A stretch of 64,000 nucleotides of DNA from Anaerobaca sp035448545 (GTDB lineage: Bacteria > Planctomycetota > Phycisphaerae > Sedimentisphaerales > Anaerobacaceae): the NCBI GenBank assembly GCA_035448545.1, contig DAOTJE010000019.1, positions 21,432 to 85,431 on the forward strand, in the 5' to 3' direction. The notes beneath the pieces are model-generated. The model had not been told where the DNA came from and did not search any database. It saw nothing but the letters and a program-made list of their open reading frames with translations. This document shows, piece by piece, positions 44,157-51,973 of this stretch. Positions within the stretch are counted from its first letter, which is position 1. Every line of letters starts with the position of its first letter. A program made the translations under genes and the position numbers.

Positions 44157-45116
44157 TCAGAAACAGATACTATCAGAATCGACCATTCGGACGTTTTGCT
44201 GCACTGGTTTTCGGCAAAAACTGGCATGGACAATCTGCACGCACAACTGGCTCATGGACAGACCGGCTCGAGCGGCCGCCTTGGGCAGCAGCGAATGGGT
44301 GGTGAAACCGGGGATCGTATTGATCTCCAGCGCATGGGGCACCCCGTCGTCGCTCAGGATGAAATCCACCCGGGCGAAGTCCCGGCAGCCAAGCGCGTCG
44401 AAACAGGCCATCGCATCGCGGCTGATTCGTGCCCTGACCTGGGCATCCGTCACCGTATCGAACAGATACTCGGTCCGATCATCCACGTACTTGGCGTGGT
44501 AGTCGTAGAACCCCGTCCGGCTTCGGATCTCGATGATCGGCAGCGTCTCGCGCCCCAGGACTCCCACCGTGATCTCACGACCGCGAACAAACGGCTCGAT
44601 CATGCAATCGCCGAATTCTTCACGCACCTTCAGGGCACAGGCTGCCGCCTGGCCTGGACTATCCACCACAGAGACGCCCACACTGCTGCCCTGCCGGACC
44701 GGCTTGACGACGAATCGTTCACCCAGGCTCTTCAGTTTCGCTTCAATACCACCACGCGACATCCCGTGGCAAACCTCAATTGTGGGCGCCACGACTACAC
44801 CCGCCGCAGCGAAGCGGTTCTTGCTCAGGATCTTGTCAAACGCCGTCCGGCTGGCTTCGGGGCCACAGCCTGTATAGACCAAACCCCGGTCCTCGAGAAT
44901 CTGCTGAAGTCGGCCATCCTCGCCGAACTCGCCATGCAGGGCCACGAAAAACACATCGATATCGGACCTGTCGAGCACGGTCATGTCGTCGGGCGTGATA
45001 TCCGACGCAATAACCTCCATCCCCCCCTCGCGAAGCGCCTCGGCGACGCACCGCCCGCTCTGAAGGCTCACCTCGCGCTCGCGACCGACACCTCCCTGCA
45101 AAACCACTACTTTCAT
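44157..45116 (-). CDS. ddl: D-alanine--D-alanine ligase
   Basis: 319 residues from the ATG at 45116 (GAGGA six bases upstream). ATP-grasp features: VALHGEFGEDGRLQQILEDR, GCGPEASRTAFDKILSKNRF, VVKPVRQGSSVGVSVV, MIEPFVRGREITVGVLG and VDFILSDDGVPHALEINTIP. It joins two D-alanines for the peptidoglycan stem peptide in the cytoplasm. Gene order murC, murB, ddl, ftsQ is the classic end of the dcw cluster. Confidence 0.95.
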   Translation of the reverse strand: MKVVVLQGGVGREREVSLQSGRCVAEALREGGMEVIASDITPDDMTVLDRSDIDVFFVALHGEFGEDGRLQQILEDRGLVYTGCGPEASRTAFDKILSKNRFAAAGVVVAPTIEVCHGMSRGGIEAKLKSLGERFVVKPVRQGSSVGVSVVDSPGQAAACALKVREEFGDCMIEPFVRGREITVGVLGRETLPIIEIRSRTGFYDYHAKYVDDRTEYLFDTVTDAQVRARISRDAMACFDALGCRDFARVDFILSDDGVPHALEINTIPGFTTHSLLPKAAARAGLSMSQLCVQIVHASFCRKPVQQNVRMVDSDSICF

Positions 45117-45215
45117 GGAATCCTCGACTTTCGCCGCATGGAATGACCGGACGGGCGAGCCTGCCGCAGCACCGGACAACGGCCGATTCGTCCGAAGAAC
45201 GGCCCCCCCGCCGTT

Positions 45216-46097
45216 TTACTTCCAAATCTCGATTTCAGGCTGCAATTCAACGCCGGCGTGTTCGCGGACCCGCTTGCGAACCGATTCGATGAGCCGCATG
45301 ACATCCCGGCTCGTGCAACCCTCGTTGGCTACGATGAAATTCGCATGTTTTTCACTGACCACCGCGCCTCCGATCTGCAGCCCCTTGAGGCCCGCGCGGT
45401 CAATCAGCGCCCCGGCCGACGCTTCCGGCGGATTCTTGAAGACACACCCGCAATTCCGGGTGTTGAGCGGCTGATTGTTCTTCTTATAGATCCAGTTCTC
45501 TTTCAGCGTCCGCATGATCTGTTTCGGATCGCCCGGAGTAAGCGTCAGGGTCGCATTCAAGATGAACGCAGCGCGGATGTTGACGCAACGGTAATCGAAG
45601 ATCAACTCCGGCTTGCTCTTCTCGAAGATGGTCCCCTGGCCATCCATCAACGTCACCGACTCGACCACCGAACCGATATCCCCGAATCGGCCCCCCGCGT
45701 TCATCTTCACGGCACCCCCGATCGACCCGGGGATTCCCGTCAGGACCTCGAGACCTGAGAGCCCCTTCTCGACGCAGTCCAGCACCAGCTTGCCCAACTC
45801 GGCCCCTGCCCAGGCGGTGATCCGCGTCCCATCGAACTGGACCGCGCCAAACACCGGCCCCTCCAGCTTGACGACGGCCCCCCGGACCCCTTCATCGCTG
45901 ACCAGCAGGTTCGATCCGAGCCCCATCACGTGGATGCGGATATGGTTGTCGTTGCACCGTTTGACCACGTCCTGCAACTGCTCCACCGTCCGCGGCCGAA
46001 TGAAGTAATCGGCCGGACCACCCAGCCGATACCACGTGTGCGGCGCCATCACGTGATTGGGCTCAACGATTTCCGCCAAGTCGCCGAAGATATTCAT
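45216..46097 (-). CDS. murB: UDP-N-acetylenolpyruvoylglucosamine reductase
   Basis: 293 residues from the ATG at 46097, preceded by AAGGTGG inside murC; the frame opens earlier but without MurB sequence. FAD-binding blocks: IHVMGLGSNLLVSDEGVRGA and GIPGSIGGAVKMNAGGRFGD. NCGCVFKNPPEASAGALID and KHANFIVANEG fit type II MurB. It reduces enolpyruvyl-UDP-GlcNAc to UDP-MurNAc using NADPH. Its start overlaps murC by 35 bases, so translation is probably coupled. Confidence 0.94.
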   Translation of the reverse strand: MNIFGDLAEIVEPNHVMAPHTWYRLGGPADYFIRPRTVEQLQDVVKRCNDNHIRIHVMGLGSNLLVSDEGVRGAVVKLEGPVFGAVQFDGTRITAWAGAELGKLVLDCVEKGLSGLEVLTGIPGSIGGAVKMNAGGRFGDIGSVVESVTLMDGQGTIFEKSKPELIFDYRCVNIRAAFILNATLTLTPGDPKQIMRTLKENWIYKKNNQPLNTRNCGCVFKNPPEASAGALIDRAGLKGLQIGGAVVSEKHANFIVANEGCTSRDVMRLIESVRKRVREHAGVELQPEIEIWK

Positions 46098-47535
46098 CTG
46101 CCACCTTCCACACATCGCCGGCCCCCATGGTGACCAGCAGATCACCGGGGCCGAGTTCTCTTTCCAGGTAATCACACACCGCATCGAAGGTCCCGATGTA
46201 CTCGGCATCGGCTCCTTCGGCACGAATCCGGTCGGCCAGGATCTTCGCATTCACTTGCGTGCGACTGGCCTCTGAGTCGCGCACAAAGTAGATTTCTGGA
46301 ATAATCGCCTTGTCGGCCTGGGCAAAGCTGGCCGCAAACGCATCCAGGAAGAACCGCGTGCGGCTGTACTGGTGCGCCTGGTACACACACCAGAGGCGCC
46401 TCGGGTGATACTTCTCTCGAATCGCCTTCAGACTGGCCCGAATCTCGGTCGGATGATGCGCGTAATCATCGAGGACCGTCACCCCGTTGACCTGCCCCTT
46501 GAGCATCAGACGCCGATCCACGCCGGTGAATCGATCCAACACACCCAGAATCGCCTCCGGCTCGACGCCGATGTTCACGGCGACCGCAATGACCGCGAGG
46601 GAATTGAGGATATTGTGTCGCCCCGGAAGCGAGAGCCGGGTCGATCCCAATCGACGACCGTCCTGAAAGACGTCAAAACGATACGAACCTTGATCCGCCT
46701 GGATGCGGCGTGGATAGATATTGCATTGCGGGCGGAAGCCAAACGTGAAAACACGCCGTTCACGACCCAGCCGCTCCAGAACGCTGGCTACGTTCGCATC
46801 CTGACCGTTGGCCACGATGAACCCATCCGACTTGCAGCCCCGCGCGAATTCATAGAACGCCTCGACGATCGCGGCCTCATCGCGATAGCAATCCAGATGG
46901 TCCGCTTCGATATTCAGGATACACGCAACCTGCGGCTTGAGGTTCAGGAAGCTTCGATCGTACTCACAGGCCTCTGCAACGAAGAAGCTGCTGTCGCCGC
47001 TGCCGGAGGAGGCCCCCAGCTGACTGACCTCGGCGCCGACCACAAAGTTCGTGTCCACCCCCACCTGCTTGAGGCAATAGGCAAGCCATCCGCTCGTGGT
47101 GCTCTTGCCGTGCGTGCCGCTGACGGCAATGCTCTCGAAGTGGTTCATCAACTCGCCGAGCAGTTGGGCGTACTTGTAGACACGGCATCCTTGCCGGCGG
47201 GCCTGCTGCAACTCCGGGTTGCTCTCCTGGATGGCGGCGGAGATAACCACTGCCTCGGTCTCCGGTCCGATGTGATCGGCGCGGTGACCGATGCGAATGT
47301 CAGCCCCCAGACGGACCAGGCGCGCCGTAGCCGCCGTGGCCGACTGGTCTGATCCCGTAACGATGGCGTGCTTCTCGATGAGGAATTGCGCCAGGCCGCT
47401 CATGCCAACGCCGCCGGCTCCGATGAAATGAAACCGTGCACCCGCAATCTTCGGTTGATTCACGGCATTGACCACCTCATAACGATGGGCTGCCCTGACC
47501 CTTGCTGAATAGGCTCCGATTTCCGCTCGACTCAT
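46063..47535 (-). CDS. murC: UDP-N-acetylmuramate--L-alanine ligase
   Basis: The 490-residue Mur ligase has the UDP-binding start FHFIGAGGVGMSGLAQFLIE, the ATP loop SGTHGKSTTSGWLAYCL, ACILNIEADHLDCYRDE, LPGRHNILNSLAVIAVAVNI and DDYAHHPTEIRASLKAIREK near the end. It adds L-Ala to UDP-MurNAc. It opens the second dcw block, 194 bases after the ACT-domain gene on the same strand. A short open frame overlapping its start by ATGA was judged non-coding. Confidence 0.96.
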   Translation of the reverse strand: MSRAEIGAYSARVRAAHRYEVVNAVNQPKIAGARFHFIGAGGVGMSGLAQFLIEKHAIVTGSDQSATAATARLVRLGADIRIGHRADHIGPETEAVVISAAIQESNPELQQARRQGCRVYKYAQLLGELMNHFESIAVSGTHGKSTTSGWLAYCLKQVGVDTNFVVGAEVSQLGASSGSGDSSFFVAEACEYDRSFLNLKPQVACILNIEADHLDCYRDEAAIVEAFYEFARGCKSDGFIVANGQDANVASVLERLGRERRVFTFGFRPQCNIYPRRIQADQGSYRFDVFQDGRRLGSTRLSLPGRHNILNSLAVIAVAVNIGVEPEAILGVLDRFTGVDRRLMLKGQVNGVTVLDDYAHHPTEIRASLKAIREKYHPRRLWCVYQAHQYSRTRFFLDAFAASFAQADKAIIPEIYFVRDSEASRTQVNAKILADRIRAEGADAEYIGTFDAVCDYLERELGPGDLLVTMGAGDVWKVADEYLRRLGGNR

Positions 47536-47729
47536 TCCATCCCTTCTTGTCGAACACCTTCCGTGCCAGCACCGGGGCAGTGTAGCAGAAACCCATCATC
47601 CAGGAAAGTCAAATCACCGTGCGATGTCGGAAAAACAGGGCAAATCGCGCAGCCTTGCTCGCGGGCAGTGGAGCTTCGCCGGCTCCACAACAGAAACCTG
47701 CCAAGGGGATCGCCTCGGCTGGATCCCAA

Positions 47730-48179
47730 TCAACCGCGTATGCCCTTCGGTCGCCGGGCCGCAGTCTCCGCCTTGCTCTGCTTGTTGTGGTTCTGCAGGA
47801 GCTTCATGGCCTTCTTGACGTCGGAGACCTTCAACACACCAGTGGTTCGTCCGCCTTTTCCGCCGGCGGTACAATAGGCATAAGAGATATTGATGTGCCC
47901 TTTGGAGAGCTTCTCGGCCACGGTTGCCAACGCACCGGACTTGTTGGCCAGATCGACACACAGCACATCTGTCTCGTTGTACGGCATATTCAGCTTCGTC
48001 AGAACTTCTCTGGCCGCCTCCGGCTTCTCGAACACGACACGCATGACGCCGTGTTCGGCCGAGTCCATCATGGTAATGGCGGTGATGTTGATCCTGGCCC
48101 TTGCAAACTCTCCCAGTACTTGGGCCAGCACACCAGGCTTGTTGACCATGAAAACCGAAAACTGTGGTGCCGTGTACAT
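47730..48179 (-). CDS. ACT-domain regulatory protein (two ACT repeats)
   Basis: A 149-residue protein with two ACT-like beta-alpha-beta modules: FSVFMVNKPGVLAQVLGEFA with INITAITMMDSAEHGVMRVV, and VLCVDLANKSGALATVAEKL with INISYAYCTAGGKGGRTTGV. Tandem ACT proteins of this size bind amino acids and sense their level. It lies upstream of murC on the same strand and has its own promoter at 48288-48316. Ligand unknown. Confidence 0.85.
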   Translation of the reverse strand: MYTAPQFSVFMVNKPGVLAQVLGEFARARINITAITMMDSAEHGVMRVVFEKPEAAREVLTKLNMPYNETDVLCVDLANKSGALATVAEKLSKGHINISYAYCTAGGKGGRTTGVLKVSDVKKAMKLLQNHNKQSKAETAARRPKGIRG

Positions 48180-48287
48180 CCTCTTTGCCTTTCAAAGCGT
48201 GATCGCACCCACTCTCTGGTTGTGCTGCAGAATCGCGGTCTGTCCCCGGCTGTACCGACGGGAGGCAGCTCCGTGGGAATCGTCCGC

Positions 48288-48316
48288 ATTATGCGCGGCC
48301 ACCACCGATCCTTCAA
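48288..48316 (-). promoter_or_regulatory. Predicted promoter of the ACT-domain gene
   Basis: On the minus strand TTGAAG and CATAAT with 17-base spacing, about 110 bases ahead of the start codon. The 317-base stretch 48180-48496 holds this promoter and the hairpin at 48421-48460; nothing else was seen in it. Confidence 0.5.
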
Positions 48317-48420
48317 CTGTATTGTTACGCGGGCCGGAGGTGCGCGTTCGCTGGTTCAAACGCGAATGCCGAACCCGCAAACCGCACCATCAGATCGTTA
48401 GAATGATGGGAATGACGACA

Positions 48421-48460
48421 AAGCGACAATCCGGACACAGGAGCGTCCGGATTGTCGCTT
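48421..48460 (-). terminator. Perfect 16-bp hairpin after the first subtilase gene
   Basis: AAGCGACAATCCGGAC (48421-48436) is perfectly complementary to GTCCGGATTGTCGCTT (48445-48460) with an 8-nt loop. On the minus strand it lies 36 bases after the subtilase stop and is followed by CTTTGTCGTC. It is probably the transcript end of that gene. Confidence 0.7.
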
Positions 48461-48496
48461 CAAACCGCCTCAGACGACTCTTTGCTGTCGATCCGT

Positions 48497-51400
48497 CTAT
48501 GGCTGATAGACGATCACCAGTTCTGCCGCCTTGGAAGGACTACCCTCGTAGGCCCAGAACTTGCGATCGTTCCCATCGTAATCGCTTGCCACATAGGCAA
48601 TTACAAGCGAGTTGCCCGACGACCAGCCGGGACGGTCGATCACTTCCTGAACCAGAGAGCTGATGTCGGGACTGTCATACCAGACGTCGGCCTGCCACGT
48701 CGTACCGTCCCAGCTCCAGTCCTGGAAGGCGCTGGTCATCGTCAGGGCGTTCACCCGGTGCGTGGTGGTGAACGAACCGGGGTTGTCCGCCGCTTCGGCG
48801 CGGAGCCCGGCCGTGACCCGGCCGGACAGTCCGCTCGAATGAGCACAGACTCTTAAGGTGGCTCGTACAATGGCGGCCCCTTGAGGCACCTCGACGCCAC
48901 AGAAACGCATGCCCGCCGTGTACTGCCCCACCGCCAATGCCTCTTCCCCGAGCTTCTGGTACGTGCTCCACCTGCTGGCGTGGGCATCGTCCTCTCCGGC
49001 CGCCACCTTATAGACCAACTCCACTTCGCTCACGACCGAGATGCTCACCGTCGCGACGTTCGAGGGGCCGCCAAACGGGGCCACGCCCCCATCGTCGGCG
49101 CAGAACGTGAAGCTGTCTTCGCCAATCCAGCCTTCGTTTGGCCGGTAAACCACCTGATTGGCACCCTGTGGCAGAGCAGCCGGGACGGTCGTAATGGGCG
49201 ACCCGCTGGCGGAGCGTTCCAGCTTACCATGTCGAGGCAGAGACAGGATGCTGTACGTCAGTTGCCCGGGCGGATTGGGCGCGCCGTCATCAACAGCAGC
49301 CAATGTGATCGTAACAGATGACCCGGCGCCGGTGCTGACCGCCGCATCCTGGGCGACGGGTGGCCCGGCCTGCAAGGACTTCAGCGTGAAGGTCCCCGAA
49401 CCCGATATGCGTTTGACCACTACCAGAACGGACCTATCGGATTGCGGCGTATGACTGACCATCTCCGCGCCACCCGCCTGAGCCGACGTGCTGGCCGCCA
49501 GAACAACGGGTGTTCCCGTAGCGCTCGGCGTCATGCTGTAAAGATACAGGTCGAAGTCCGCCGCGGCCGGAACGTCCAACGACAAGTCGATGCCGGCACC
49601 CGCGAGGAGCTGAATCCTGCCGGCCCAAGCCCGACGATCCGTGGCGCCACCGCCCAGCGCAACGCTGACAGCCGATCCAGGGGTGTAAATGGAGCCGGCA
49701 GCCTCGACGGCGGCATCCACATTGATCAACCCGTATCCCTCATACCGATCCTTGCCGGCCGGGAAGCCCTCGGCTCCGGAGACGTTGCGTTCCAGCGACG
49801 GGTTGCGCTGCCCCCCCTGGCGGATGTCATTCGTCTCGGTCGCGGTCGCGCACAGCAGCATCTTCACCAGTCGCGGGTGTCGGTCGGACACAAAATCCCA
49901 TGTGATCCCCGTACGCTCCAGGGCCTCGATGACCAGGCCGGCGGCACCGGCGACAAACGGGCTTGAGAACGAAGTCCCCACGCCGCTGGCGTAATCGTTG
50001 GCCACCTTGTCCAGGTTGCTCATTCCATCACACGTGCCGCTGTCGACCGACATGACGGCCGTGTAATAGTAGTCCCCTCCGGGCGCGATCAGGTCGGGCT
50101 TGAAATCCTCCGAAGCATAGTCGCGCGGGCTGATGTACCCGTACGCCGAGTAGTCCGTCAGTCGATTCTCATCGTTGGATGCCCCCACCGTGATGGCCAA
50201 AGCGGCCCGCGCGGGATCGGCCATCTTGCGGAGAAGCTCGATTTCATCGTTGGCGCTATTCCCCGCCGCCGCCACCACGACCACGCCGCTACGACAAGCC
50301 GTCATCACCTTGTCGCGAAGAGAAACATCTTCGATAGGGAATCCCCAGTCGTCATGGACGCCGGCACTGATATTGATGATCTTGATCTTCTTGGAGACCC
50401 GTTGCGCCACCAGGGCATCCACCCCCATCGCGAACGCATTCTGATACGCCGTCCCGTCTCGGGTTGACACCTTGACGGCCGCGTAATTGCAGCCCGGAGC
50501 AACACCGCTGAGGGTGTTGAATCCGTCTCCTATGCCCGGATACGCACCGACCGACGTGGTAATGACCACGCTGTCCAGTGGCATCTCGTCGTAGTTGGCC
50601 AGCAAGGGCGAATAGACTTTCTGTGCGAACGCATAAAACGTGTTGGTCAAAGAAATCCCGGAGAGCCCTTCCCGGCCATCGCCGATCCATTCAAGGCCGT
50701 GCATTTCCCCGTCGCCCCTCATCCAGGTCACGAGGTCCAACCAGGCGGCCGGACCGCTCCAATAGGCCCGAGAGGTCACCGTAGCGGTACCCGAAGGAAG
50801 ACAGATGGGGTCGACGATGTGGGCCGGGTACGGCCAGTCCTCCACATAGGTGTAGCGCAACTCGGATGTACCGGCGCCGGCGGTCTGACCGGTCCCCACC
50901 GCAACACCCACCACACGGCTTCCGTGGCCGGCGTAGTCCACAGGATCGGGCTCCGGCTCTCCGCTGACGTCCTTCCAATAGACACACCGTCCGGCCATGT
51001 CTGCGTGGGTGCTGTCCACCCCGGTGTCGATGAAGCCGATGGTCGTGTCCGCGTTGCCCCTGAACCCCTGTGCGTGGCCGGCAAAGCCCCCCTTCCAGAC
51101 GGGACGAACTCGCCCGACTTGGGACGCAACATCCATGTACAGGTGCATCGGCCTGGCCGTCGGCGTCACGAGAACCAGCGATGGTCCCATCGCCACGGGC
51201 AGCGAACCGACCTTTCCCAGGGCAATCCGACCATTCCAGCCGTAAGAGACGGCCTGGTAGATGTAGCTGATTTGGCCACCCATGGCGAGAAACGTATCGA
51301 TCTGCTCCTGCGTCACCGGCTCGTCGAACACCAGTTCGACATCGACCATCGTTTCGCTCATCAACTCTCTACCAAGTGACTTGGCTTCCGCGTAGAGCGA

Positions 51401-51667
51401 CGAAGGCAGCGTCGCCAGATTGAAACCGCCGTCCAGCTCATCGCTGATGCGATTGCCGTCGAGGTCGCTCTCGTATGCTCCGCTGATCGTCGGCGGCACA
51501 TCGGGCCACGGAGGAGGCGTCAAAGCCTGCCCACTCGCCACCTGTGCCACGGCTGCCAGGGACAGCACCAGCGACAACATGAGCAGCAAGGTCCTATAGA
51601 AACGACCTGCATGCATCTGCAATGCGACACCCCCGGAATGATCCCCGCATGACCTGTACAGACTCAT
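48497..51667 (-). CDS. Secreted S8 subtilisin-like protease with cadherin-like and CBM96-like C-terminus
   Basis: 1056 residues from the ATG at 51667, which follows AAAGGAGG. A long signal peptide ends near QVASGQ. A prodomain-like part (about 60-190) comes before the catalytic domain: Asp214 (FIDTGVD), His248 (YAGHGSRVVG), Asn in AAAGNSAND, and Ser566 (GTSFSSPFVAG). About 115 residues are inserted between His and Asn (about 270-385). The C-terminus has a pre-peptidase-like beta domain, one cadherin-like module (LTYSILSLPRHGKLERS, DSFTFCADDGG) and a CBM96/DNRLRE-like module (MRFCGVEVPQGAAIVRATLR). It is a paralogue of the next gene. Confidence 0.92.
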   Translation of the reverse strand: MSLYRSCGDHSGGVALQMHAGRFYRTLLLMLSLVLSLAAVAQVASGQALTPPPWPDVPPTISGAYESDLDGNRISDELDGGFNLATLPSSLYAEAKSLGRELMSETMVDVELVFDEPVTQEQIDTFLAMGGQISYIYQAVSYGWNGRIALGKVGSLPVAMGPSLVLVTPTARPMHLYMDVASQVGRVRPVWKGGFAGHAQGFRGNADTTIGFIDTGVDSTHADMAGRCVYWKDVSGEPEPDPVDYAGHGSRVVGVAVGTGQTAGAGTSELRYTYVEDWPYPAHIVDPICLPSGTATVTSRAYWSGPAAWLDLVTWMRGDGEMHGLEWIGDGREGLSGISLTNTFYAFAQKVYSPLLANYDEMPLDSVVITTSVGAYPGIGDGFNTLSGVAPGCNYAAVKVSTRDGTAYQNAFAMGVDALVAQRVSKKIKIINISAGVHDDWGFPIEDVSLRDKVMTACRSGVVVVAAAGNSANDEIELLRKMADPARAALAITVGASNDENRLTDYSAYGYISPRDYASEDFKPDLIAPGGDYYYTAVMSVDSGTCDGMSNLDKVANDYASGVGTSFSSPFVAGAAGLVIEALERTGITWDFVSDRHPRLVKMLLCATATETNDIRQGGQRNPSLERNVSGAEGFPAGKDRYEGYGLINVDAAVEAAGSIYTPGSAVSVALGGGATDRRAWAGRIQLLAGAGIDLSLDVPAAADFDLYLYSMTPSATGTPVVLAASTSAQAGGAEMVSHTPQSDRSVLVVVKRISGSGTFTLKSLQAGPPVAQDAAVSTGAGSSVTITLAAVDDGAPNPPGQLTYSILSLPRHGKLERSASGSPITTVPAALPQGANQVVYRPNEGWIGEDSFTFCADDGGVAPFGGPSNVATVSISVVSEVELVYKVAAGEDDAHASRWSTYQKLGEEALAVGQYTAGMRFCGVEVPQGAAIVRATLRVCAHSSGLSGRVTAGLRAEAADNPGSFTTTHRVNALTMTSAFQDWSWDGTTWQADVWYDSPDISSLVQEVIDRPGWSSGNSLVIAYVASDYDGNDRKFWAYEGSPSKAAELVIVYQP

Positions 51668-51855
51668 ACTCCCTCCTTTTGCACTGTGAAACGGGATGAA
51701 TGCGAACCGGGCATCGAACCCGGACTGTCTCCGAGAATAGCAGTCTCCCCATCCGCATTGTGGTGTCTTCGCCAGCCAAGAGGATCTGTGTTCTCACTCT
51801 TCCTGTGTCGACAAGAGCGTCGTGATACAAACCATCCACCGCCGCCTTAAGAAGT

Positions 51856-51885
51856 ATCATACCTCTTTTGACCCGTCCAGGTCAA
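51856..51885 (-). promoter_or_regulatory. Promoter of the first subtilase gene, with inverted repeat in spacer
   Basis: TTGACC and TATGAT with 18-base spacing on the minus strand. TTGACC and GGTCAA form an inverted repeat that covers the -35 box. The promoter at 54476-54505 has the same hexamers, spacing and repeat. The start codon is about 180 bases downstream, so the transcript has a long leader, which contains GGATG/CATCC, GACTG/CAGTC and CCGGG/CCCGG stems. The 306-base stretch 51668-51973 holds no gene. Confidence 0.65.
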
Positions 51886-51941
51886 GGCGAATCTCACCCG
51901 CGCAGGGGGGTAAATGACCGCTGGACAGGGGCAAATCCGTC

Positions 51942-51959
51942 TCGGCGTAGAGGCGCCGA
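51942..51959 (-). terminator. Hairpin after the second subtilase gene
   Basis: TCGGCG and CGCCGA form a perfect 6-bp stem with a 6-nt loop, about 15 bases beyond the stop of the second subtilase. No T-run is present. Confidence 0.4.
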
Positions 51960-51973
51960 CACCGCTATTCGGT

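Noticed and set aside
47532..47729. 65-codon minus frame ending in ATGA overlap with murC
   Set aside because: No Shine-Dalgarno and no protein-like features; the overlap is probably chance.
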